Assembly: GCF_902833645.1 (NCBI RefSeq)
Contig: NZ_CADFGE010000019.1
Span: forward strand, 63,781-127,780
Length of the DNA stretch: 64,000 nt
DNA from: Paraburkholderia fungorum
GTDB taxonomy: Bacteria > Pseudomonadota > Gammaproteobacteria > Burkholderiales > Burkholderiaceae
Direction of reading: 5' to 3'
A program made the position numbers and the translations under genes. This document shows positions 25,368-32,623 of this stretch, one piece after another. Each line of letters opens with the position of its first letter. Within the stretch, counting starts at the first letter, position 1. The notes beneath the pieces were generated by a model that was not told where the DNA came from, did no database searches, and saw only the letters and a list, made by a program, of their open reading frames with translations.

Positions 25368-25946
25368 ATGTTGCGGCGGCCCGGGGCCCGGCTCGCTGCC
25401 TCGGCGTCCCTCGCGTTAGGTCTGAACGGCTGCGCGTGGACGCTGATCTCAGCGGCCGACGCCACCGGCTCCGTGATTCAGGCCGGCTACGCGATCGCGG
25501 CGAACTACTCGTCGCCGACCTTCGTCAACGGCCGGCGGGCAGACGTGCACAACGTCTGCATCGAAGTGAATCAAACAGTATCGGTTGGTGATTTCGTGCC
25601 GGCACTGCAGCTCGCGCTCGACCGGCGCGGGATTCGTTCGGACGTCTACAATCCGGGCACCTCGCCCGCCGGATGCGAGGCGCGTCTCGTCTACAACGCG
25701 GCGATCGATTACGGCCGCCGTTCGTTCAGCGACGAAACGATCCAGTATCTGTCGATCATCGATCTGACGCTGATCCAGCACGGGCGCATTCTCGTCACCG
25801 CGCGCTACCAGACCGGCGGCCTCAATACCGACCGCTTCTCCACCGCATCGACCAAACTCAATGGTTTGATCGACAAGATGGTGATCGATCAAACCGACCT
25901 GGAACGGCAACCGATGCAAACGATGCAGACATCGCTGGCAAACTAG
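25368..25946 (+). CDS. Putative lipoprotein of unknown function
   Basis: The 192-residue form begins MLRRPGARLAASASLALGLN and continues GCAWT. LNGC is a plausible lipobox with Cys22. The mature part reads AANYSSPTFVNGRRADVHNV, CIEVNQTVSVGDFVPALQLA and LDRRGIRSDVYNPGTSPAGC, ending in strands that look like an OmpA-associated or transport-associated lipoprotein. I know of no family name. In-frame ATGs at 25305 and 25215 would give longer versions with an unusually long region before the hydrophobic stretch; none has a strong ribosome site. It lies 89 bases before the response regulator gene on the same strand. Confidence 0.65.
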   Translation: MLRRPGARLAASASLALGLNGCAWTLISAADATGSVIQAGYAIAANYSSPTFVNGRRADVHNVCIEVNQTVSVGDFVPALQLALDRRGIRSDVYNPGTSPAGCEARLVYNAAIDYGRRSFSDETIQYLSIIDLTLIQHGRILVTARYQTGGLNTDRFSTASTKLNGLIDKMVIDQTDLERQPMQTMQTSLAN

Positions 25947-26035
25947 AAGAAGCAGACCCGCCTGCTTGCTTTCTCTTACACGAGAAAGGATTCGAAAGCG
26001 TTGCGTGCTTTGCGACGCTCGCGCGGATCACTAAG

Positions 26036-26785
26036 ATGACCTGGATGAACCAATCCATTCTGGTCGTCGACGACGACCCCGTCGTCCGCGAACTCGTCAG
26101 CGAATATCTGCTAGGGCGTGGCTTCAATGTGTCCACGCTCGAACACGGTATGGCGCTGCAGCGCGCGTTGCAAAACGAGCGCCCCGCGCTGATCGTGCTC
26201 GACATCATGATGCCGGAGCTCGACGGCATCAGCGCACTGCGCGCATTGCGTGTCGCCGGTGACGATATTCCCGTGATCCTGCTGACCGCTCGCGCCGATC
26301 CGATCGACCGCGTGATCGGCCTCGAACTCGGCGCCGACGATTATCTCGGCAAGCCATTCGAACCGAGTGAACTGGTCGCGCGGATTCGCACGGTCCTGCG
26401 CCGCCGCGGTGCGATTGCGCCGAGCGCGCCGGAGCAACGCGCGCCCTATCGTTTCGGCCGCTTCGAGGTGAATTTTCCGGCGCGCGAACTGCGCCGCGAT
26501 GGGGAACGCATTCCACTGCGCTCGAGCGAGTTCGCGATGCTCAAGGTATTCGTCACGCACGCGATGACGGTACTCACGCGCGCGCAGTTGCTGGAGAAAC
26601 TGCACGGCAATAGCGAGGCGCATCGCAATCGCAGCCTTGATGTATCGATCTGGCGTTTGCGGCGGCTGATCGAGGTGGACCCGTCCGAGCCGCGCTATGT
26701 GCAAACTGTGTGGGGCCGCGGCTACGTGTTCGTACCGGACGGTGAGATCGGCGCGGCGGAACGCAACGCGGCGCCGCTTTCGTAA
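26036..26785 (+). CDS. OmpR-family response regulator without an adjacent kinase
   Basis: The 249-residue protein has a receiver domain (LVVDDDPVVRELVSEYLLG, phospho-acceptor Asp56 in LIVLDIMMPELDG, Thr in ILLTARAD, Lys in LGKPFEPSE). A winged-helix DNA-binding domain follows, with RSLDVSIWRLRRLIEVDPSE and YVQTVWGRGYVFVPDG. No histidine kinase follows; the next gene (FlgH-like) is convergent. It is strikingly similar to the regulator at 29205-29945, sharing VDDDPVVR, LVLDIMMP, GDDIPVI and the whole recognition-helix stretch. A local duplication is likely. Confidence 0.92.
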   Translation: MTWMNQSILVVDDDPVVRELVSEYLLGRGFNVSTLEHGMALQRALQNERPALIVLDIMMPELDGISALRALRVAGDDIPVILLTARADPIDRVIGLELGADDYLGKPFEPSELVARIRTVLRRRGAIAPSAPEQRAPYRFGRFEVNFPARELRRDGERIPLRSSEFAMLKVFVTHAMTVLTRAQLLEKLHGNSEAHRNRSLDVSIWRLRRLIEVDPSEPRYVQTVWGRGYVFVPDGEIGAAERNAAPLS

Positions 26786-26841
26786 GACCTGAGAGAGCGC
26801 GCCCCGGCGTGTCGCACAACTCGCGCGCACCACGATCGACC

Positions 26842-27513
26842 TCAGAAAGTCAGCACGCTCAGAAACATCCTTTGCAGCCAGCCCATCGTGGTGGCGTCGG
26901 ACACCATCCCCACGCCGGCCTGTTCGATACGTGCATTGGCGACCTTGCTCGACGCGACATAATTCCCGGCTTCGATATCCTTCGGATTGACGATACCCGA
27001 CAGGCGCAAGCGGTCGCGATTGCCGCTCATCGCGATGACCTTCTCGCCCGACACCACCAGATTGCCGGTCGACATCGTGCCGATCACCGTCACAGCGAGT
27101 GTGCCAGTCATGCCGCTGGTGTCGGTGAGACTGCCCTGTCCTTTGTAGTCGGTGCTGGCCGAGCCGACATTGAACAGCCTCGCAAGCCGCGCAGCGGCGT
27201 TGGTCGACTGATCCGCAGCGGTCGCGGTGATGCTGCTCGAGCGGCTCGCGGCCGCGGTCGAGCTATTGTTGCCGCTGTACGACTCCGACAAACGGATCGT
27301 CAGCACGTCGCCGATATGCTGCGCACGCGGCGTTTCGTAAAGCAGCAACGGCGCGCCGGCCTGATAGATCGCGCCCTGCGTATTGACGTTCAGCGGCGCC
27401 GAGGCGATCGGCGGCGACATCGGCGTTTCTACGATTGACGGTGGCTGGCTGCTGCCGCAAGCCGCGAGACAGGCTGCCGCGCCTAGCGTGACAGTCAGAC
27501 GTAGCGCAGTCAT
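26842..27513 (-). CDS. FlgH-like L-ring lipoprotein, orphan
   Basis: The 223-residue product has a lipoprotein signal with lipobox LAAC (Cys19) and a FlgH core. The core reads HIGDVLTIRLSESYSGNNSS, GTLAVTVIGTMSTGNLVVSG, EKVIAMSGNRDRLRLSGIVN and PKDIEAGNYVASSKVANARI. It ends QAGVGMVSDATTMGWLQRMF, as in flagellar L-ring proteins. FlgH forms the outer-membrane ring around the flagellar rod. No other flagellar gene (flgG, flgI, flgJ) is in the window, so this is a stand-alone paralogue or a ring protein of another machine. It is convergent with the orphan response regulator and co-directional with the unknown exported proteins upstream. Confidence 0.88.
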   Translation of the reverse strand: MTALRLTVTLGAAACLAACGSSQPPSIVETPMSPPIASAPLNVNTQGAIYQAGAPLLLYETPRAQHIGDVLTIRLSESYSGNNSSTAAASRSSSITATAADQSTNAAARLARLFNVGSASTDYKGQGSLTDTSGMTGTLAVTVIGTMSTGNLVVSGEKVIAMSGNRDRLRLSGIVNPKDIEAGNYVASSKVANARIEQAGVGMVSDATTMGWLQRMFLSVLTF

Positions 27514-27640
27514 AGTTGCTCCTTGGCCGGATCGGCCGGAATGAATACGGACCGTGCGGTCGCGCTGCCGATGCTTCGCTTAACGACGCAATCGACGCCA
27601 CGCGTGATCCCGCAAACCGCGCGGCGGACGAGGCGGCACA

Positions 27641-28354
27641 TCACCCCGCCTCGGCGCCGCTTGCCTGCCACTGCCGCACGACGGATTTCACCCATGCGTC
27701 CGAGCCCTTCAACAGATAGGTGAGCGTGCCGTTGCGCGTTCCCGGCAAAAAACACAAGGTGATCGAACTCACCGCGTTGTCCCACACGTAGACCGGCAGC
27801 GCGCCCGGCGACGACACGCTTTGCGTCACCAGACGCGGCGCGCCATAGCGGTCGGCAAGCGCGTCGCGCAAGTCTTCGGCGGTGATCTCGTCGATCACAA
27901 AAGAAATCTCGTACAAACGCAGTGGGCTCTGGCCGTCGACACGCGCAAAACGCAGCACGTGCTCCAGTGCCGGTGCGCCGTCGACGACGGCTTGCGACAC
28001 TGCCCAGCCGTCGTCAGCGCGATGCGCCCAGCGGCACGCAACCGTCAGACTCTCGTGTGATTTCAGCCGCATGCCGAGTGCGCCGGCCTGCACGTCCGTC
28101 TCGCAGACCGGTACGCTGCCAACCGGCGTGGCGCGCACGGTCGCGCCGGCGCGAAATTCGTCGAGCGTGAGGCCGAGCGCGATGCCGCGAAACGCAAACG
28201 GCATGTCCTGCGAGCGCCGGCGCGCCTCAGGCAAAGCGCTCTTCGACGCAGCACCGGCTGCGTTCGCGTCGCGCGCGACCGGTTGCGCCTCGGCGGCCAC
28301 CGAAAACAGGCCGCCCAGCAACGCCAACGCAAAGGCAATCCGTTTGAGTGTCAT
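27641..28354 (-). CDS. Exported protein of unknown function
   Basis: I do not recognise this 237-residue protein. A signal peptide is clear (MTLKRIAFALALLGGLFSVA, cleavage after AEA). The mature part contains FRGIALGLTLDEFRAG, YEISFVIDEITAEDLRDALA, DRYGAPRLVTQSVSSPGALP and VYVWDNAVSSITLCF. This resembles the many periplasmic proteins whose 'G-hx-G-x-t' start and 'L..kYG' strand mark a small beta-alpha repeat. It lies 127 bases upstream of the flgH-like gene on the same strand and 3 bases downstream of the small lipoprotein gene, suggesting one operon. Confidence 0.72.
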   Translation of the reverse strand: MTLKRIAFALALLGGLFSVAAEAQPVARDANAAGAASKSALPEARRRSQDMPFAFRGIALGLTLDEFRAGATVRATPVGSVPVCETDVQAGALGMRLKSHESLTVACRWAHRADDGWAVSQAVVDGAPALEHVLRFARVDGQSPLRLYEISFVIDEITAEDLRDALADRYGAPRLVTQSVSSPGALPVYVWDNAVSSITLCFLPGTRNGTLTYLLKGSDAWVKSVVRQWQASGAEAG

Positions 28355-28357
28355 GAT

Positions 28358-28555
28358 TCAGTCGATGGCGGATGCACACATGTCGAACGGTGTGGCCGCG
28401 GCATGGCCGACGACCGGAATGATTTTCAGCGTGGCCGACGTCAGCCGGCACGGCAGCGCGGCAACGGCGCAGCCGCCGAGTGGCAGCAGCGCCGCGCCGA
28501 GCATCAACCACGCAGCGACACGAACGATGCGCTCAGGAATGCTTGAGGTCGACAC
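28358..28555 (-). CDS. Small lipoprotein, DUF6726-like
   Basis: The 65-residue product has a signal peptide and lipobox LGGC (Cys29), then CAVAALPCRLTSATLKIIPV and VGHAAATPFDMCASAID. Three further conserved-looking cysteines or small residues suggest a compact lipid-anchored peptide. The pattern matches my memory of DUF6726 proteins in Burkholderiales; their function is unknown. It is 3 bases upstream of the 237-residue exported protein gene. Confidence 0.7.
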   Translation of the reverse strand: MSTSSIPERIVRVAAWLMLGAALLPLGGCAVAALPCRLTSATLKIIPVVGHAAATPFDMCASAID

Positions 28556-28570
28556 ACGGGCCTCGATGCG

Positions 28571-28762
28571 TCAGGCGGTCGTGTTGACGTGATGCCCGAC
28601 GAGCCCGGACGGCAGCGAGGGCGGCGACGGCTGCGCCTCGCTAACGGACTCCGGTGCCTGCGGCGTCGCCGCCGCGGTGTTTGAAGTTGCGGGCTTTTCC
28701 GCCGCCGACATGGGGGCGAGCGAAGAAAAGCGGGTTGAACCGAGATGGCTGTGAATGGTCAT
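28571..28762 (-). CDS. Small hypothetical protein
   Basis: This is a 63-residue open frame starting MTIHSHLGSTRFSSLAPMSA, with an Ala/Pro/Ser-rich middle and a distinctive end SPPSLPSGLVGHHVNTTA. It has no signal peptide or membrane segment. A CDS call is supported by its tight placement (15 bases before the DUF6726-like gene, same strand) and an AGGCTCATC region before the ATG. The composition is low complexity, so it could be a chance frame. Confidence 0.5.
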   Translation of the reverse strand: MTIHSHLGSTRFSSLAPMSAAEKPATSNTAAATPQAPESVSEAQPSPPSLPSGLVGHHVNTTA

Positions 28763-29204
28763 GATGAGCCTCGCGTGGCGCTAGGTTTCGATTTCACGCC
28801 GCTTGCCGTGGGCCCAAGGCGTTAGGCTGTTTTCGACATGCGACGCAACGTACTGCACGACGAATCATCTCGCTGCACAGGCGGTGGCGATGCACGAAGG
28901 AACACGCGCTTTCCGGCGGTTCTTACGACCCGTTGCGACCCATTGCCGGCGGTAGCAATTGGGGGCGGATTTGATCCTGTGGAGCCATTCAAGCCATATA
29001 AAACGACTGCCGCACCGAGTTGCACCCGGTCGGCGCATTACTCACCCGTTACGCGCGCATTGCCAAATATGTGGCCGTGAAACAGGCGGTGAGCCTTTGG
29101 TGGCGGGACTGACGCCGGAATCTGCAAAGACGCTGCGAGTTTAGGTAAGCATTGGTAAGAAAACAGTCGGGCGTGCGTCGCGCGGGCCGGTCTAGAATTT
29201 CGCC
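28763..29204. other. 442-base intergenic region between divergent genes
   Basis: There is no supportable gene here. It should hold the promoter of the minus-strand lipoprotein/FlgH-like genes and that of the response regulator/kinase pair. The visible signals are GGTAAG at 29144 and 29154 (a 10-base direct repeat) and a TAGAAT at 29193-29198, 7 bases before the regulator start, which is too close to be the main -10 unless the transcript is almost leaderless. Confidence 0.6.
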
Positions 29205-29945
29205 ATGAATCCACAGGTCCTTATCGTCGACGACGATCCGGTCGTACGCGATCTGCTTTGCAAGTTTCTGCAGACGAACGGCTTCGACGCGTCCGTGCTG
29301 CACGACGGCACCCATTTACAACGCCGGCTCGAACGCGAACGGCCGTCGGTCGTCGTGCTCGACATCATGATGCCGAACACCGACGGCTTACGCGCGCTCA
29401 CCGCACTGCGCGCCGCCGGCGACGACATCCCGGTCATCTTCGTCACGGCGCGCGGCACGGTGGCCGACCGCATCGTCGGGCTATCGCTCGGCGCGGACGA
29501 CTATCTGACCAAGCCGTTCGACCCTCGTGAGCTGCTCGCGCGCATCCACACGGTGTTACGCCGCCGCGGGCCGTCCACCACCAGTGCGCCGGAAGCCCGC
29601 AAGCCGTATCGCTTTGGCCCGTTCGAACTCGACTTCGCCACCCGCTCGCTGTCACGCGACGACACGAAGCTGCCGCTGCGCGACAGTGAATTCGCGCTGC
29701 TAAAGATTTTCATCAACAATCCGTACAAGGTGCTGTCGCGCGTGCTGATTCACGATCTCGTGCATCGCGACAATCTCGCGTTCCGCGACCGCAGCCTCGA
29801 CGTGCCGATCTGGCGTCTGCGCCGCGTGATCGAGGACGATCCGTCCAACCCCTGCTACGTACAGACGGTGCGCGGCAAAGGCTACGTGTTCGTACCCGAC
29901 GCCGACGGCACCCCATTCGCCGACGAGGCTGCCTCAAGCGCATGA
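29205..29945 (+). CDS. OmpR-family response regulator of a two-component pair
   Basis: The 246-residue protein has a receiver domain (LIVDDDPVVRDLLCKFLQT, Asp53 in VVVLDIMMPNTDG, FVTARGTVADRIVGLSLGA, Lys in LTKPFDPRELL). The winged helix has RSLDVPIWRLRRVIEDDPSN and YVQTVRGKGYVFVPDADG. Its stop overlaps the kinase start by 4 bases (29942-29945). It is a close paralogue of the regulator at 26036-26785, which lies on the same strand and has no kinase. Confidence 0.95.
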   Translation: MNPQVLIVDDDPVVRDLLCKFLQTNGFDASVLHDGTHLQRRLERERPSVVVLDIMMPNTDGLRALTALRAAGDDIPVIFVTARGTVADRIVGLSLGADDYLTKPFDPRELLARIHTVLRRRGPSTTSAPEARKPYRFGPFELDFATRSLSRDDTKLPLRDSEFALLKIFINNPYKVLSRVLIHDLVHRDNLAFRDRSLDVPIWRLRRVIEDDPSNPCYVQTVRGKGYVFVPDADGTPFADEAASSA

Positions 29946-31213
29946 GAAACCCGCTGAACACACTGTTCGGCAGAATGGCGTTGCTGTCGACAGCGGTGTT
30001 GTTCGCGATTCAGGCCGGCTGGTTCGTGCTGGTGGTGATGCAGCCGCCGCGTCACGAAATCGACGGCTTCGCGCGCGGCATTCTGCTGGTGCTGCAAGCC
30101 ATCAACGGCGAGCCGATGAAGGGCGCCGCGCTGGCGCCCGCCATGCGCGTGCATCTCGTGCCCACCTGGAACATGCCGTCGAGCGTCCATCTGCACGCGC
30201 CCTCCGCCCATCCGCTGGTCGAACTGAGCCGGCATTTGCGCGAGAACCTGCCGCCCGGCACGCAGATCGCCGTCGACGACCTGCGTCCGCCACAGTTATG
30301 GGTACTGCTTCCCGGCAAGTCGAACTGGGTTGTCGTGCCGGTCGACGTCCCACCGCGCCCGCGCTTCCTGATCGAATCCATCTCGATGCTGGCGGCCGCG
30401 CTGATCCTTTCGCTGTTCGCGGTCTGGCAGATGCAGCGGCCGTTGTCGCGCGTGGCCGATGCGGCCCGTGCGTTCGGTTCGGGCGGCCGGCCAGAACCCG
30501 TGACCGTGCAAGGCCCGCGCGAGTTGCGCGATCTGATCGGCTCCTTCAACGATATGATGCGGCGCCTGAATGAGGCCGGCGACGACCAGGCGGTCATGCT
30601 GGCCGGCGTCGCCCACGATCTGAAAGCACCGCTGACACGGCTGAAGTTGCGCGCGAGCGTACTGGTCGCGGAAAACGAGCGGGCCGGCCTGATCCGTGAC
30701 GTCGATTCACTGACCAACATCGTCCAGCAGTTTCTGGAGTTTGCGGGCCAGTCCGCCGATGCGGGGCCGCCGGTCGAAGTCGACGAATTCCTGCGGGAAC
30801 AGTTTTCCGCCAGCGACAGTGCCGAGACACCGTTGTTCACGCTCGATCTGCGCGCCGGTTCGTCGTTCGCGCTGCCGCGCACCCTGCTCGACCGGCTGGT
30901 CACGAATCTCGTCGACAACGCGCTCGAGCACGGCTCACCGCCGGTGGACATCGCCACGGCGCGCAACGACCGGCATTGGATCATCAGCGTGCGCGACCAC
31001 GGCCCGGGCATTCCCGACGACCGTGTCGCGGCGGCGATGAAACCGTTTGTGCGGCTCGACGCCGCGCGCGGCGGCGAAGGTCATTGCGGCCTGGGTCTCG
31101 CGATCGTCGCACGGCTTGCGCACGATCGCGGCGGCCGCTGCCAGGTAGGCAATCATGCGCAAGGCGGGCTGGAAGTACGGATCGAATTGCCGGTTGCGCC
31201 GGCACAGTCATGA
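29942..31213 (+). CDS. Sensor histidine kinase of the adjacent two-component system
   Basis: The 423-residue kinase has a first membrane helix (residues about 10-33), a periplasmic domain of about 110 residues and a second helix (about 140-160). A HAMP region follows, then the phospho-acceptor box GVAHDLKAPLTRLKLRASVL (H-box), the N-box LVTNLVDNALEHGSPP, the G1 box GPGIPDD and the G2 box GHCGLGLAIVARLA. The input signal is unknown. It is translationally coupled to its regulator. An intrinsic terminator follows at 31338-31369. Confidence 0.94.
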   Translation: MRNPLNTLFGRMALLSTAVLFAIQAGWFVLVVMQPPRHEIDGFARGILLVLQAINGEPMKGAALAPAMRVHLVPTWNMPSSVHLHAPSAHPLVELSRHLRENLPPGTQIAVDDLRPPQLWVLLPGKSNWVVVPVDVPPRPRFLIESISMLAAALILSLFAVWQMQRPLSRVADAARAFGSGGRPEPVTVQGPRELRDLIGSFNDMMRRLNEAGDDQAVMLAGVAHDLKAPLTRLKLRASVLVAENERAGLIRDVDSLTNIVQQFLEFAGQSADAGPPVEVDEFLREQFSASDSAETPLFTLDLRAGSSFALPRTLLDRLVTNLVDNALEHGSPPVDIATARNDRHWIISVRDHGPGIPDDRVAAAMKPFVRLDAARGGEGHCGLGLAIVARLAHDRGGRCQVGNHAQGGLEVRIELPVAPAQS

Positions 31214-31337
31214 GGAAGGTTGGGAAGGGCTGAGCGGGCTTCGCAGGCAAGAGCGCTTACTCGTCCTTACTGAACGCGTTTGCGCGGGCGTTGTGGCCTT
31301 ACAGTCGCCCCCGGCAACCTCGATGCCGCCCTTCTCT

Positions 31338-31369
31338 GTCCGCCCGGTTACATGGGGCGGACTTTTTTT
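31338..31369 (+). terminator. Intrinsic terminator after the sensor kinase gene
   Basis: GTCCGCCC (31338-31345) pairs with GGGCGGAC (31355-31362) and is followed directly by seven T. It ends the response regulator/kinase transcript about 125 bases past the stop. Confidence 0.88.
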
Positions 31370-31420
31370 CGTCTGTCCCGCCGGCGTGTTCCGCGCGACA
31401 CCTGGCGCGGCCAGCGCAAA

Positions 31421-32347
31421 TCACACGACGAGGCGGGCGTGCAACATGTCGATCGTCGCTTGCGAGAGGCCAAGGCCTTGCGTCAGATAGCTCGCCATGG
31501 TGCCGTAGCTCGCCTGCACCTGATCGAACCCTGCTTGCAGATAATTTTCCTGGACATTGAAGAGCGGCGACTCGATCGCTGCGACAGTGTCGCCATCCTG
31601 CGCCTGCAACGTGGCCGTCCGCGCCTGGATCGATTGAGCCAGATAGACGTTGCTCAGCAGATAGTCCTGCATGATGACGTCGAGCGGCACGTTGGCGATG
31701 CTGAGCAGGAGCGCCGCAACCCAGCCGGCTCGATCCTTACCCGCGCTGGAATGGAACAGTTGCGCGCCGGCGCCATTGGCGAGCCGCGTGAGGAGTTCAC
31801 CATAGCCGACGCGCTGGGCCGCGCCGGTGACATAGGCGCGCGCCTCGCCCTCCATGAACGCGACGGCGGCCGCCGCCGTATCGAACGTCGGCGTAACGAA
31901 ATCATTGACGCCCAGCACATCGAGCGTCTCCGATATCGCGCCGCTCGGCAAGACATCCGCCGTGCGTGCAATTTCGCCGGGCGTGCGCAGATCGTAGACC
32001 GAAGCAATGCCGAGTTTGTCGAGGGCGGCCGCATCGGCCGTGCTGAGGGTCAGCGCGTTCGCCCGATAGAAGGCGCCACGGCGCATCTGCCTGCCGTCGA
32101 CCGTGGGATAGCCGGCGGCTGCGCCCGCTACGTCGCGAAAGTTACTCACCGAGGCGAGGCGCGGCGTGGCCGGCTGATCGGTGTCCAGATTTCCGCCCCC
32201 ACAAGCCGATAGCAGGGTGCTCCCCATGCCGGAAAGTAGCAACGCACTTGCCGAAGACCTCAGGAACGCGCGGCGCGAGTAATCTGCCCGCAAAGGCGTG
32301 CTCGCGGGGCGGCGGAACGGCGAGCAGTTTTTTGCGGTTGCGGGCAT
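31421..32347 (-). CDS. Tyrosine-phosphatase-like Tat lipoprotein with Cys-to-Ser active-site change
   Basis: The 308-residue protein starts with a Tat-type signal (YSRRAFLRSSASALLLSG) ending in a lipobox (LLSAC), so it is probably exported folded and lipid-anchored. The mature part follows the bacterial tyrosine phosphatase (Y_phosphatase3) pattern: SVSNFRDVAGAAAGYPTVDG, RQMRRGAFYRANAL, LGIASVYDLRTPGEIA. The P-loop at residues 199-206 reads HSSAGKDR, where the family has HCxAGKDR. The nucleophile Cys is Ser200 (codon TCC at 31748-31750). Hydrolysis by the normal route is therefore unlikely; a binding or pseudo-phosphatase role is possible. Confidence 0.85.
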   Translation of the reverse strand: MPATAKNCSPFRRPASTPLRADYSRRAFLRSSASALLLSGMGSTLLSACGGGNLDTDQPATPRLASVSNFRDVAGAAAGYPTVDGRQMRRGAFYRANALTLSTADAAALDKLGIASVYDLRTPGEIARTADVLPSGAISETLDVLGVNDFVTPTFDTAAAAVAFMEGEARAYVTGAAQRVGYGELLTRLANGAGAQLFHSSAGKDRAGWVAALLLSIANVPLDVIMQDYLLSNVYLAQSIQARTATLQAQDGDTVAAIESPLFNVQENYLQAGFDQVQASYGTMASYLTQGLGLSQATIDMLHARLVV

Positions 32348-32448
32348 TGGCAGTAGCGAGCGCGGACGTGAGGAGGGTAGTCGCAGCTCGAACGCTGCCG
32401 GCGCAGTTTAACGGCGGCCGATTATTTTTGGGTTACATAGTAGTAGTT

Positions 32449-32477
32449 GGTAAGGAACCGGAATGGAGTTCCTTACC
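32449..32477. promoter_or_regulatory. Perfect 10-bp inverted repeat upstream of the MFS gene
   Basis: GGTAAGGAAC (32449-32458) is exactly mirrored by GTTCCTTACC (32468-32477) with a 9-base spacer. No T run follows on either strand, so it looks like an operator rather than a terminator. It lies about 147 bases before the MFS transporter start and runs straight into the tandem 11-bp repeats. Confidence 0.6.
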
Positions 32478-32512
32478 TGTCCCTTAGCCGTCCCTTAGCC
32501 GTCCGTTAGTCG
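32469..32512 (+). repeat. Four tandem 11-bp direct repeats (candidate regulator binding array)
   Basis: Successive copies are TTCCTTACCTG, TCCCTTAGCCG, TCCCTTAGCCG and TCCGTTAGTCG. The middle two are identical. An 11-bp period places each copy on the same face of the helix. CTTA-type half sites at this spacing are typical of OmpR/PmrA-family response regulators. The first copy overlaps the right arm of the inverted repeat. Confidence 0.7.
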
Positions 32513-32623
32513 GCTGCCATTTTTGACCACAACTGGCCGCGCCCCGCCCCATCCCCTTAGAATACAAAAAACCCACGATCTAGCCGCCGGAAGGCAAAAA
32601 CCACCTGGAGACAACAAAAAAAC

